DNA of 64,000 nucleotides from the NCBI GenBank assembly GCA_949825065.1, contig OX463838.1:3512251-3576250 (forward strand). The letters run 5' to 3'. The DNA is from Odontocerum albicorne (lineage: Eukaryota > Arthropoda > Insecta > Trichoptera > Odontoceridae). Positions 53,755 through 63,879 of the stretch are shown piece after piece. The position numbers and the translations under genes are program-made. Every line of letters starts with the position of its first letter. The stretch's first letter is position 1. Under the pieces are notes generated by a model. The model did not search any database. It worked only from the letters and a program-made list of their open reading frames with translations, and was not told the origin of the DNA.

Positions 53755-54222
53755 ATGGCAACGGCCGATCCCAACAACTCAAGCAACATCTGCAACACAC
53801 CACAAAACACTCCATTTCATCGTAAGTTTCAGCTTATTTCGTATCGAATAATTTATTAATTCAACGATCAAAATTTCTCTTTTTGTGCAGGGTTTAATTT
53901 TCTGAAAGTGATATTTTTCTGGCACGTAGCGGGTATTGCATACAGTCAGGTGTTTATTTTTTGGGTCCGCAAACAGGACGGATATAAAACATTGCTAAAA
54001 TATGCAAATATTTGTAATGTTGCTCCGTGCGACTATGCGTTGTCGTTGAAACGAGGTAAACACATTGCGTTTATGGCGTATAACGCCTTTTGTTGGGTAA
54101 AGAACAAGAACAGATCAACATCATGTATGTTATACGAAGAACAGATCAACATCATGTATGTTATACGAAGGTACATACACTTTATAAAGTCAACTTTCTT
54201 GACTTCTAAAAAAAAACAATAA
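53755..54222 (+). CDS. Candidate two-exon gene, 132 codons, unknown product
   Basis: Exon 1 is 53,755-53,821, starting at an ATG after an in-frame stop and reading MATADPNNSSNICNTPQNTP. A 69-bp intron follows with donor GTAAGT and acceptor TCTCTTTTTGTGCAG. Exon 2 (53,891-54,222) continues in phase with FNFLKVIFFWHVAGIAYSQV, which could be a membrane helix, then KYANICNVAPCDYALSLKRG. Splice signals, small insect-like intron and phase agreement are visible in the sequence. No family is recognised. The last ~40 residues are built on a 31-bp tandem duplication, so the second copy is read in a new frame. Confidence 0.35.
54107..54168. repeat. 31-bp tandem duplication in candidate exon 2
   Basis: AGAACAGATCAACATCATGT plus ATGTTATACGA occurs twice without difference at 54,107-54,137 and 54,138-54,168. 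Identical copies suggest a recent event. Confidence 0.95.
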
Positions 54223-54334
54223 AAAATTATGTGATTTCGGTACAACTTTATACATAAAATAATTTACCTCCAAAGATGACGTTCGTCTTTTGGTTGATAG
54301 TACATTTGTCTTGTAATCCAAAGGTAACGGGTTC

Positions 54335-54790
54335 TATTCACGGTGTTTCTTCTTCTTCCTCTTCGTTTAGCCTGTTGGCCTGTTATGGTCCTGCATCATC
54401 GTTTCCCTCTTGTGACGTCGACTGCCAGCTGTCTTTCCATATTTTGAGAGGTCGTTCTGGATGTCTGCTTGCTTGGGGGATACTGTCCCTGGCCATTCTT
54501 ACGACTCTTGGTTCCGCCATTCTGGATACATGTTCGTTCCAGAACCTTCTTCTCTGTCATCCCCATCTGACAATATCTTCAACTTCGCACATCTGTGTTT
54601 CGTACTCTATCACGAAGGGTTTTCCGAGCGATACTCCTGAGTACCTTCATTTCGCTGGTTCGAAGGAGATTTTTGGTTCTGACAGTGTCGGCTCTGGACT
54701 CTATGCTGTATGTCATTATGGGGGGGAGACAGGTCTTGTATATCCTCACCTTGCTTTGGATGTTCATATACTTGTTTTTTCCAGATAGTG
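54335..54790 (-). pseudogene. LINE-O C-terminal relic
   Basis: The minus strand reads VRIYKTCLPPIMTYSIESRA, DTVRTKNLLRTSEMKVLRSI, ARKTLRDRVRNTDVRS, then past a frame break RRRFWNEHVSRMAEPRVVRM and HPERPLKIWKDSWQSTSQ. It finishes in AACGAAGAGGAAGAAGAA. The layout is that of a full LINE C-terminal domain. The reverse transcriptase core is missing. Confidence 0.8.
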
Positions 54791-54814
54791 TTCTTTAAAC
54801 ATCCACGGTGGTAC

Positions 54815-54990
54815 CCAGATTATTAAAAAAAATAAAGATTCCTGTCTGGTTTTCACTTGAGGTTCGTTTAACATTTTTCTGATTAGTTGAAGGAGACTTT
54901 TAACTTTTTTTTTCTATATAGTTGTATATGGAACATTTGGCGAGCTTATTGCCATACAACAATTTCTTCCAAACAAACAACTCCTTTAGA
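54815..54990 (+). mobile_element. SINE-A1 body
   Basis: CCTGTCTGGTTTTCACTTGA, GGTTCGTTTAACATTTTTCT and GATTAGTTGAAGGAGACTTT match the A1 order. The tail is replaced by an inverted piece (GCGAGCTTATTGCCATACAA). Confidence 0.55.
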
Positions 54991-55218
54991 ATGCTGCTAG
55001 CCAATACACAGCTAGAAAGGTTGTACGATTCAAATTAATTTTACTATTAAAAAATAATGTTGACTATGCATACACGTATAAATATCGCTTTACATAGGAT
55101 TTTAATTTACCTACAAAATATTTTCTATCTCAATTAATAAAAGGTAAACAACATTAAATAAAAATGGGAGTTTTGTCGTGTAGCTCATGACGGAGCATCG
55201 TAACTCCCATAAAAACCA

Positions 55219-56005
55219 TTGACGACTCCGCTCCATCCATCCCTGTACTCTGTACTTCAAAAAGCAGTTGTTAAGCACAGTCCTGTTGCGTCTCTCACTT
55301 GGTTAGTGCAACAAATTGAGGGTTTCCCTCTTGCGCGCCGTCTATCCTCGCTTCCAGTGACCACAGGTATTTTCAAACAATTGTCATTGCTACGAGCAAT
55401 GTATCCGAAAAATCGGAGGACTCGTCATATTCGGGATTCGTTACTCTCAAATGGTGGAGAAAGTTCAAAAGAAATTTTTGAGATTTCTCTACTTACGGGA
55501 TCGCGGTTTCTACCCGTGGCTTTATCCTACAAGATTCTTTCTTGGTATGTTGGGATACTACCTTCTTAGCGTGAGGAGGGATGTGAGAGTCTCTTCTTAT
55601 ATTTTTAAGTTGCTGAAGGGAGCTACACCTAATACTACTATGCTGAAAATATAAAGTTTTATGTTCCTGACAACTATTCGAGGTACACAAATATTGACCT
55701 ATTTAAACCGCTAATAAGTAGAACTTACCTGCCATGTGCTCTCCCACTGTATCACGGCGTGTCTCTTTTAAATGAAATTGCGGATATTGACATCTTCAGC
55801 ATTTCCGAAGCGTTATGAGTTTTCTTAGTAATGGAAGTTAATTGTTTTATCTAAACTAATAACTATTAACTTTATATTTTTGCTGCTATATACATATAGT
55901 ATAATGCATGTTAATGCTTATTATGTAAATAGTTTTTTTTCTTCGTTTCACTGTACATAACTTATTCTTTCAAGCTTTGTAGTCGTATGTAATTGGGTTT
56001 AACCT
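55219..56005 (+). pseudogene. LINE-J C-terminal relic
   Basis: The plus strand encodes VEKVQKKFLRFLYLRDRGFY, PWLYPTRFFLGMLGYYLLSV and later FYVPDNYSR and NEIADIDIF, with frame breaks. The ERVQ-KFLRFLY-R-YGYYPWLYPS-FLLG-LG motif is a jockey-like hallmark after the reverse transcriptase. The segment starting 55,219 in another frame is probably its upstream part. The 3' part up to 56,005 is AT-rich UTR. Confidence 0.7.
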
Positions 56006-56029
56006 ATAGTATGTATGTCATATTATTTA

Positions 56030-56275
56030 TAGTTAAGACATCAACATTGTGGAGGTTTAAAGACATTGTAATTGGTTTTATCAAACATGGTTTATTCCAC
56101 TTTTTGTAACGGTATAATCCTACCGGTTTCAAGGCTTTCATAATCAGGGGAGCACAAACAAGACTCTTGTTTGTGCTCCCCTGATGACGAGGTGAAAGCC
56201 TTGAAAGCGGTTGGCTCATACCGTTACAAAAAGTGGAATAAACAGTGTTCGATAAAACAAATTACAATGTCTATG
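56030..56275. mobile_element. P foldback element, complete
   Basis: The arms meet as CACAAACAAG-ACT-CTTGTTTGTG at about 56,160 with a 3-nt loop. The stem extends out to GTGGAGGTTTAAAGACATTG and its inverse, with a few mismatches and a small deletion in the left arm (missing ACCTC before ATAATCAGG). Confidence 0.9.
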
Positions 56276-56639
56276 TATGTGGGTAAGTTTTATGATGGTC
56301 TAACCGACCTTTTGATAGCTTTTCTATAAAATTTATCATATTTTCTGACATTAATGTGTTTTTTAAGAAAATTTAAATATATTATGTACATACTATGCTG
56401 CTATCAATATACCTATATTTATATTTATTTATTTATGAAAAATATGCGTATTGTTGACAATCTGTCAGTAACTATTAGTTTTTCGTGAATGGAGGCAATA
56501 ATACGCCTTGCCATCCATCCATCCAATAATACGCCTTGCCATCCAACCATCCAAATTCATAACATCCTGCTCCAGTACCACATTTCCAATGCATCTTTTC
56601 TACGTCTATCGCTTTCAAAAGAAACACACATATCAATAA

Positions 56640-56790
56640 TCAAGCCAAACCGCCCCCACGGGTTTCTTGACAAGACACTTGTCTTCCAGCTGAGGTTGCG
56701 GGTTTTATTCCCTTTGGTACCAAATTCACACTTTTCTCACACAGTGGCATCTGTTTCTCTTACTATTACATTATTCTTCTTTCTAGATTT
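56640..56790 (+). mobile_element. SINE-A head with short body
   Basis: CCCCCACGGGTTTCTTGACA then AGACACTTGTCTTCCAGCTG, GAGGTTGCGGGTTTTATTCC and TTTGGTACCAAATTCACAC. The A box is damaged. Confidence 0.5.
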
Positions 56791-57464
56791 TATTCACTTA
56801 GTTGAACCATACTTTTCTCAGTCGTCATTTATCTCTATTCACACTTACGCTTAAATTTTTTATTTGCTTATATATTTAATCAACCTAAGTGGTTTTTTCC
56901 CCTACACGTTCTCAATTAATATTAAAGCGTATAATTTTTCTATAACAATACTAAATTATTAAAATACCTCGTGTTAAGATAATTATTTCATTACCACTTT
57001 CGAGAAAGAACTTTTGATTATTGATTGAATGGAAAACTGACAGTCTTAACAATGTTTGAAAAAAATCAATAATTAAAAAACAAATCTAATTAAATTATAA
57101 AAAATATGTGTATAGTGTTACCAGATGAATATTTTGTAATATCAAGATAATGTTAAATTGCAATGTATATTCTTAAAAAACTCATTCATGTGTTCACCAT
57201 TTTTCAAACTAAAGTAATTGAGTAAAAGCGATATGATTTGTGCGACAGCTTTTGTTAAGTCACATATTTTGCACGTTTGTTCGTTTGTTCATATGCTCAT
57301 AGGGTGACCAATTTTGATATATATTTATGAATATAATTAATAAACAAAACTCGAAATATCCTTTTTTTATATTATTAAAAGTTTTGGCTTAACTTTGTGG
57401 CATTTTTAATTAGAATGAGTCACAGTAAATAACTAAGTCACTTAATTAAGTCTCCATTTTATCA
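56791..57464. other. No recognised gene
   Basis: Strongly AT-rich, no coding signal. Confidence 0.35.
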
Positions 57465-57800
57465 TTCCTGGACCTCATAGTCGAGGATCCCTTTGCTGTT
57501 CTAACGTCAATTTAGTTTGAAATTAAAACCGTTTTGTTTCTATCTTTTTTCTCATATTTCAGTTACTGAGCCGTTGAACATCAGTAAACTCACCGGTAAC
57601 ACCACTGTACTGGATCCGATGGTGTGCCGATGTGAAACGATCGGACCACACTGGCATGTTTTCTCCTTTTTTTTTAAAGAATATATATGACTGAGGTCAT
57701 AGGTATTGTAATAACCCCAAAATCTAGACGAAAAAATGCATATGTCATTCGAGAGATGTAGTACAGCGCGGGGTTATTAAACTAAATACATTAAACTTCA
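57465..57800 (-). mobile_element. SINE-C copy, minus strand
   Basis: Reverse complement follows 31,600-31,930: TCTCGAATGACAT, TTTTGGGGTTATTACAATAC, CTATGACCTCAGTCATATAT, GGTCCGATCGTTTCACATCG, CCAGTACAGTGGTGTTACCG and GGATCCTCGACTATGAGG. Confidence 0.6.
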
Positions 57801-57974
57801 CTACACTTGTTTCTACCTCTTTGTTCAGGTGGGCTCTTTGCTTGAAGAGTCTGAGGATATGGGGGAGAAACACTTGTAGCAGGGATTCATGAAATTAGTG
57901 GAATAATAGATTAATTTATTGGTAAATATTATAAATATTCTTAATTTTTTTGATAGGAGGCATGTTATGTATTT

Positions 57975-58625
57975 ATTTATTTAACACTTTTATTGCCAAT
58001 ACAATCTCGCGGGCGTATTGTCAGGCGGAAATCTTTTCCAACCAAACAGACAAAAGTAAATGAAGCAAGTTATGTGGTCGCATAAATTATTCAAATTACT
58101 ATCCATCCCCACGAAATCCATTAACACATATGTGAGCACTTGCCTACGAACCCCACAAAGACGGACAATCACCCGAACATTATTTTTCATATAAAGTGAG
58201 ATATCATCAATCAAAAGGAAAGGAAGGGATGATGGAGAGGTAAGGAAAAGAAAAATAAGGAAGTAAACACGTTATTTTACTGACTAGAAATTAAGAGTTT
58301 TTTCAGTCGCTTTTTAAAGCATGCCAAGGACGGAGCGAGTCTGATATTGGTTTGTAACTGATTCCAGAGTCTCACTGCATGGACAACAAAGGACGACGTA
58401 AAGAAAGAGGAGCGGTGAACTGGAAAGGCCAATAAACAATCTCTGTTTGAGCGTAGCGCTAATCCATGATTGGAAAGACGCTGAGAATTTTCGGCGAGAT
58501 AAGAGGAGGCGGCGGGACAGTTAAAGATAGTATACAATAGAGACAGTATGTGAACTTGGCGTTTATTTCTAACATTCAATGCCTTCTGGTATGAAGTATT
58601 ACATAGTTGAACAATAACCATGCAC
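57975..58625 (-). pseudogene. LINE-L 3' end, copy 2
   Basis: The minus strand is open for 114 codons: RKQ-VHILSLLYTIFNCPAAS, ENSQRLSNHGLALRSNRDCL and RSSFFTSSFVVHAVRLWNQL, then ACFKKRLKKLLISSQ and a stop. The VRLWNQL ... FKKRLKKLL ending is standard for a LINE reverse-transcriptase C-terminus. A ~250 bp 3' region follows, ending in GATTGTATTGGCAATAAAAG and an AAATAAATAAA tail. Confidence 0.75.
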
Positions 58626-58699
58626 TAACCATACATGAACAGTAACCATACATGAACAGTAACCATAAATACACAAGTCATTTGCAATATTGATCTATT

Positions 58700-59335
58700 G
58701 TATAATATGGGCGCCAGGAGGGATTACGTATTCACTCATGCTAGAAAGGGTTCACAAAAGATTTCTCCGTTGTCTCTACATGAGGGAGTATGGATATTAT
58801 CCCTGGCTTTATCCAAGTGTCTTCTTACTGGGGATGCTTAGTTACAGATCATTAGAGAGCGGAAGATCTCTTCGATTGCGTGTCCATTTTTTTTGCTTGT
58901 TCAGGGGTAATTGAGATAACCCACCCGTCCTGAACAGTCTTGGTGTGTATGTTCCGGATAATTATTTGAGACAACGCTCGCATAGATTGTTCTATCAACC
59001 TATAAGTCAAATCAACCTGTCTTTGGAGATGCCGATATGTAGAGCAATCACTCTGTTTAACCGTGTGCGTCCTCATATAGACGTATTTCATGTGGCGCTT
59101 AGCTCCTTCAGGAAAAATCTCTTGAATTAGTGCAGTACTTGAAATAATTTAATATTTTTATATTAACTTACAGGCTACATTTTGTCATAGTGTTTTAGTG
59201 TACCATATACATTTGTACAATATTCGTTATAAATCTTAAAATGTTTTTTTTACTTGTTATTTTTTGTCCTTGAATGAATTAGGGACACCTGTAATGTACA
59301 AAGGACCTGAAAAAATAAATTAATAAATAAATGGA
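58700..59335 (+). pseudogene. LINE-J C-terminal relic with tail
   Basis: The plus strand reads LERVHKRFLRCLYMREYGYY, PWLYPSVFLLGMLSYRSLES, then after a stop PPVLNSLGVYVPDNYLRQRS, HRLFYQPISQINLSLEMPIC and RAITLFNRVRPHIDVFHVAL, ending FRKNLLN. This is the most complete LINE-J C-terminus. The 3' UTR ends AATAAATTAATAAATAAAT at about 59,330. Confidence 0.8.
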
Positions 59336-59599
59336 GCGTATTTTGATAGTTATCTGGCTGGGTTAATTTAATTTTCCAAGGCATAGAAATTCATTTATCA
59401 TATAATTCTGCCATCATATTCGAATTGGTGATACGGATTTATTGAAGAGTATGGCTGGAAGATTATATTGTATAAGAGCTTTTTTATTTAATCTTCGTGT
59501 TTAGAACTGCTGGAGTAGGTACGGAACTCGAAGTTCGTCATCGAACAAGTAAGCATTTGCATGCGTGGTTACCGGGCTGGGATTTTTTTCGTGTACCAT

Positions 59600-59740
59600 C
59601 AGGAATTGAAGCCGAAATCCACGGCTGAAGTCATTCAGGTTGCCAGGGGCATTCACGTCGCCAGGGACATTCAGGTTGCCAGGGGCATTTAGGTTGCCAG
59701 GGACATTCAGGTCACCAGGGGCACTAAGATCGCCAAGGAA
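59600..59740 (-). repeat. 18-bp tandem repeat, PGNLNV-type hexapeptide
   Basis: TTCAGGTTGCCAGGGGCA-like units repeat six or more times at 59,634-59,735. On the minus strand they encode SAPGDLNVPGNLNAPGNLNV within a 103-codon frame (59,812-59,501). The unit is a multiple of three, and changes between units keep P-G and L/V-N. No homologue is recognised. Confidence 0.6.
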
Positions 59741-59937
59741 TAGAAAATGCGACGGTCGTCTTACATTTTTGTTCGCACTTGTATGTATTTGCATAACAGT
59801 AAAAAAAAACAAAAAATGGCTTCAAAATACTCGCATACTCTAATGGAGCCCAAAAAATAACTAACTTATCGCTTTGTGTTACATACATTCGTTTTATAAA
59901 ATATTATACAATTTGGCCAATTTATTGTAATGTAATA

Positions 59938-61225
59938 GGTTAGTCAAAAAGTTTTGAAAGCGACATCTATGGAGCAGTAGAAAAACCAAAATTTCTACGC
60001 CATTTTAATATTTCATCTTTCATAAGAACGTACTCAAAATTTCATTTTGATCTGTCAATTCATTCTTTGTTTACAAGCCATTTGAAGTTGACGTGTCAGT
60101 GTATTTTTTAACAATGGAAAAATCCGAATATCATGCAGTGATTAAATTCTTTGTTTTTGAAGGTTTATCGGCTACTGAGATCCATGCAAAGATGATGAAA
60201 GTATTAAAGGAGTCTTCTCCTTCATTTCCAACCGTTCACCGATGGGTTTTGGAGTTTTAGCGTGACCGTACAAGCGTTGAAGACGATCCACGCTCAGGAC
60301 GTCCAAAAAGTGCATCAACACCAGAAATCATAGCGAAAATACAGGATATGGTTTTGGAAGATCATCGATCGACTGTGGATGTGATAGCTGACACCATAGG
60401 CATCTCACATGGAACAACATGGCATATTTTGGCTGAAGTTTTGGGTTTCAAAAAACTGTGTGCACAATGGGTGCCGCATTTGTTAACAATGCAACAAAAA
60501 CACGTTCGAATGCGACTTTCTGAGCAACATTTAGAGCAATTTCGAAAGGATAAAAAGAATTTTCTGCGTCGATTCATCACTATGGATGAGACTTGGGTCT
60601 ACCACCATGATCCTGAATCAAAACAAGAGGCTAAGGAGTGGTGTGAACCAGGCACTTTGGCTCCGAAGCGAGTTCGTGTCCAGAAATCGGCCAAGAAGGT
60701 GTTAGCGTCAGTTTTTTGGGATGTAAAAGGAGTTTTATTGATAGATTATCTCCAAACTGGTAAGACAATCAACTCTGACTATTATTGTGACCTTTTGGAC
60801 CAGTTGGATGAAAAAAATTGTGAAAAAAGACCCGGTTTGCAGAAGAAAAAAAAACATTTTTCATCAAGACAATGCACCTGCTCACACAGCTCAAAAAACC
60901 ATCGCGAAAATCAGTGAATTGGGGTACGAATTGTTGCAGCATCCACCCTATTCGCCAGATTTAGCTCCCTCTGACTTCTGGCTGTTCTCACACCTCAAAA
61001 AATTCCTTCGTGGAAAGTATTTTTCATCAAACGAAGAGGTTATAGCCGTCGTAGAGGAGTATTTTGCAGGCCTTCCAGAAAGTCACTTCCGTAATGGGAC
61101 AACAAAGTTGGAAGATCGTTGGACCAAGTGTATTGATCTTATGGGAGACTATACTGAGCAATAAAAGTGATTTCCCCCCAAAAAAATGTATTTTCATTTC
61201 CGCTTTCAAAACTTTTTGACTAACC
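59938..61225 (+). mobile_element. Full-length mariner element
   Basis: Inverted ends GGTTAGTCAAAAAGTTTTGA and its inverse TCAAAACTTTTTGACTAACC are perfect. TA flanks both sides (59,936-59,937; 61,226-61,227). The 1,288 bp length is normal for mariner. Confidence 0.95.
60114..61164 (+). pseudogene. Mariner transposase, DD34D, inactivated
   Basis: ATG at 60,114 opens MEKSEYHAVIKFFVFEGLSA (helix-turn-helix region). Then come DDPRSGRPKSA, TMDETWVYHHDPESKQ (first Asp), VLASVFWDVKGVLLIDYLQT, FHQDNAPAHTAQ (second Asp) and YSPDLAPSDFWLF (third Asp, 34 residues on), ending DLMGDYTEQ. Two lesions disable it: a TAG at 60,258 (codon 49) and a frameshift in the A run near 60,845. The protein is otherwise complete at about 350 codons, so inactivation looks fairly recent. 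Confidence 0.95.
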
Positions 61226-61227
61226 TA

Positions 61228-61689
61228 GTAGCTATCTCTTCTCACAAACTAGAAATATTGAAAAGTGTCCTGAATTGAAAGTCAAAATCAAAATATAAAA
61301 AAAAGTCATTTGTATCATCATCGGTGATGGAAATCCACCATCTTTGGATTATAGGCCAAGCTTATAACCAACTTAACTATACATAAACCAAATTACCAAT
61401 AAAATTTCTCTGTGAAATTAAAAAACTATTCTACAATAATTATATTTAAAAAAACATTGGGTGGTCATTAAACAGAGGTTTAGGACAGATTTATCATTAT
61501 TTATTATATTCATATCAGGCTGTTATGTTATTGTGGTAGACAGAGATGACAGAGTGACAAGCTTTCTAATATTAAGACACATCTTTTGCCTTTCTTAAAT
61601 CCATACACGCACTCATACACATCCTAAGATTTCTCGGACTTTTACCAATTTCTTCTTTCAAAAAAAGCGTATTGTTTCTACTGTTGTTG
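61228..61689. other. No recognised gene
   Basis: AT-rich sequence, no coding. Confidence 0.35.
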
Positions 61690-61875
61690 TATACAGTAAA
61701 AATGGTAAGCTTACTGCCGTGTTACAATCTCCTTCTACCAACCAGAAAGATCAAAAAGAGGCCTTAAGAGAAAAATATATTTGAATCCTTTTTAAAAAAA
61801 ATCTGGGTTTTAACGGGAACCGAGCCCGCAACCCTTGGGTTGAAAAAGAGGTTTCTGACAATAAGTAAGTCATCA
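61690..61875 (-). mobile_element. SINE-A1 copy
   Basis: On the minus strand: GGGTTGCGGGCTCGGTTCCC (B-box region), CTTAAGGCCTCTTTTTGATC, TTTCTGGTTGGTAGAAGGAG and ATTGTAACACGGCAGTAAGC. The head 5' part is lost. Confidence 0.65.
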
Positions 61876-62099
61876 AATATCATTCACTTGATTCAATCAT
61901 ATTTTTTAGAACTTACTCTACAACGCCTTCTACTCACGTTTAAATTGTGTATTTTTGAATTATATAAATACACCATTTGACCCTAAACAACAGGTTAACC
62001 TTCAATCACTCAAGCCATTAGGCAACACTCCGTTGCAGTATTTGTCTGATTTTTTTCATTACAATTTTGCTGTATAAGTGTATAGTAAAATCTGGCTTA

Positions 62100-62265
62100 T
62101 GACATCTATTTTAACCAATAAGAGATATGTTAAAAGGTCCTTTAGTGAAAATCATACGAAAAACCTTTTTTTTTAGTAAATTTGGGTACCAATGAGAATT
62201 AAACCCGTATTCCACGAGTCAAAAGAAAAGCGTCTTACCAACTAGGCCACGGAGGTCGTCACTAC
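62100..62265 (-). mobile_element. SINE-A copy
   Basis: Minus strand: GACCTCCGTGGCCTAGTTGG, TAAGACGCTTTTCTTTTGAC, GGGTTTAATTCTCATTGGTA and TTTTCACTAAAGGACCTTTT. The A box is intact and the B box decayed. Confidence 0.7.
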
Positions 62266-62337
62266 TTTTATCATATCTAATAAGATATTTACTATAATAT
62301 GGAAATGTCTCCTAGAGATAATAATGGTATATGAGTG

Positions 62338-62875
62338 ACTTCTTCTTCCCAGTGCCATGTGAGGTCCCCCCAACGTTGAATATCACCTGAGAGTAGATAT
62401 CTTTGTCCCCGGCAGCCCGAAAAAGATCCCCGACGCTCCTTATACCAGTCCAATCACGTCAGGAGATTTAACTCCTGCCAACACCTCTTCGACCCTCTAT
62501 TTTGCCTTGGATGATTAGGTGCAGTAATTTTTACTTTGCTCCTCTAAGTACATGCCCCAAATAGGACACCTTTCGGATTTTAATATTAGTCAGCAACTCT
62601 CTATCAGCTTTGGCTCTTTGAAGAACCATTGTGTTGCTGACCATATCCGTCCAGGGTATCCGTAGCATTCTCCGGTGCATCCACATTTCGAATGCTTCCA
62701 GTCGGTTCATACTACCAACTTTGAGGGTCCATGATTCCACTTCATGCAATAACATTGACCAAACGTAGCATTTGACTAACCGTTGTCGAAGTTTCAAGTT
62801 TAGATTATCATCGCAGAATACGCTTCTCATTTTATTAAAAACCGCACGAGACGATTCAACTCTGTTCAATTCAAT
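62338..62875 (-). pseudogene. LINE-M C-terminal relic
   Basis: 112 open codons on the minus strand: VESSRAVFNKMRSVFCDDNL, KLRQRLVKCYVWSMLLHEVE, RLEAFEMWMHRRMLRIPWTD and KIRKVSYLGHVLRGAK. A frame break follows, then sequence for IIQGKIEGRRGVGRKQ. The layout is the classic post-reverse-transcriptase domain of an arthropod LINE. The stretch to 62,340 is its 3' end. Confidence 0.8.
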
Positions 62876-63235
62876 ACTCGTATGGGTGACAGGTGCAGCT
62901 TTATGAAGATTATTTTTGTGAGGTCTAATTTAAATTTATTATTGTATATGAACACTACACACAAACATTATACTACACCTAAATCTGAATGTGTTACTAT
63001 CACATATTGGAATGTTTACAAAGGTATATTTGTAGTTCATTTTACCTTGGTAAGTTCTCTGCGGTTTTCTTATCAAATATGTTGTTCTGAATATACGCAT
63101 ATGCAAATGTGGAGAAGTACCTCATCTAATGGCCGCAACCACCACGTTGATATCCTTCCACTCATATAAACAATAGAAGGATCTAATTCTAAATTAGAGA
63201 GTCGTTGAGGAGAGTTTTATTATCATTTTTAATAT
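62876..63235. other. No recognised gene
   Basis: A 95-codon plus frame starting near 62,882 overlaps LINE-M upstream sequence and has no domain. Confidence 0.35.
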
Positions 63236-63239
63236 GTGT

Positions 63240-63400
63240 CATCTCTTTCAACCAATAATATCAAAGATGGTAAAAAGTTCTTGCGTCAAAATCATGTTGG
63301 AGTTCTTTTAATTAAATTGGGTGTCTACGAGAATCGAACCCGCATTCCTCAGATTCCAAAACAGGTGTCTTACCAACTAGGCCACGGAGGTCGTCACTAC
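63240..63400 (-). mobile_element. SINE-A copy with best preserved tRNA-like head
   Basis: Minus strand: GACCTCCGTGGCCTAGTTGG then TAAGACACC (A box), and ATGCGGGTTCGATTCTCG (canonical B box) at tRNA-like spacing. The body then fades. The acceptor-stem ends do not pair, so I do not call it a tRNA gene. Confidence 0.75.
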
Positions 63401-63879
63401 TTTTTCTATATTAACTCATATATTTAAAATTCTCTGGAAATTTCTGCTAGATATATAACATACTTATGGGGACTATAGTTGTTGCAATCTGTTCGCGTGC
63501 AACGATGGTCACCTGGCGCAAACTGGTCCGTATATGGAGCGGCCATATATCGGTTGGTATGACACTGGCTGGAAGGTGCACAGGGACCTCCACAGTCATA
63601 TTTCCCCCTGACAGGACATTATACCTGCAGCTATTCAGGCACATTCCTCGTTAACTTACTTTAACCCTCTTCTTTCAGAGTGCATTCTCAACTGTACGAT
63701 GGGTTGAAAAACATTGTTTTATAATAAACATTCATTCTGTCGATGTTGTTAAGAGTGAGACGCGTCGATGGTCATCAAGTCAATTAATTGAAATGGAAAT
63801 TTATCATCATCGTATCATTCTCGAATCTGATGACATGACGTCATCACGCCGTATCTCTATTGTTTTGAGATTTTTTCGA
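63401..63879. other. No recognised gene
   Basis: The 63,455-63,650 stretch is GC-richer and open on both strands (62 and 65 codons) without domains. The first 60 bp resemble 62,266-62,330. Confidence 0.35.

Noticed and set aside
63336..63400. A tRNA gene on the minus strand
   Set aside because: A and B boxes are good but the ends do not form an acceptor stem, and the unit is followed by a SINE body shared with other copies.
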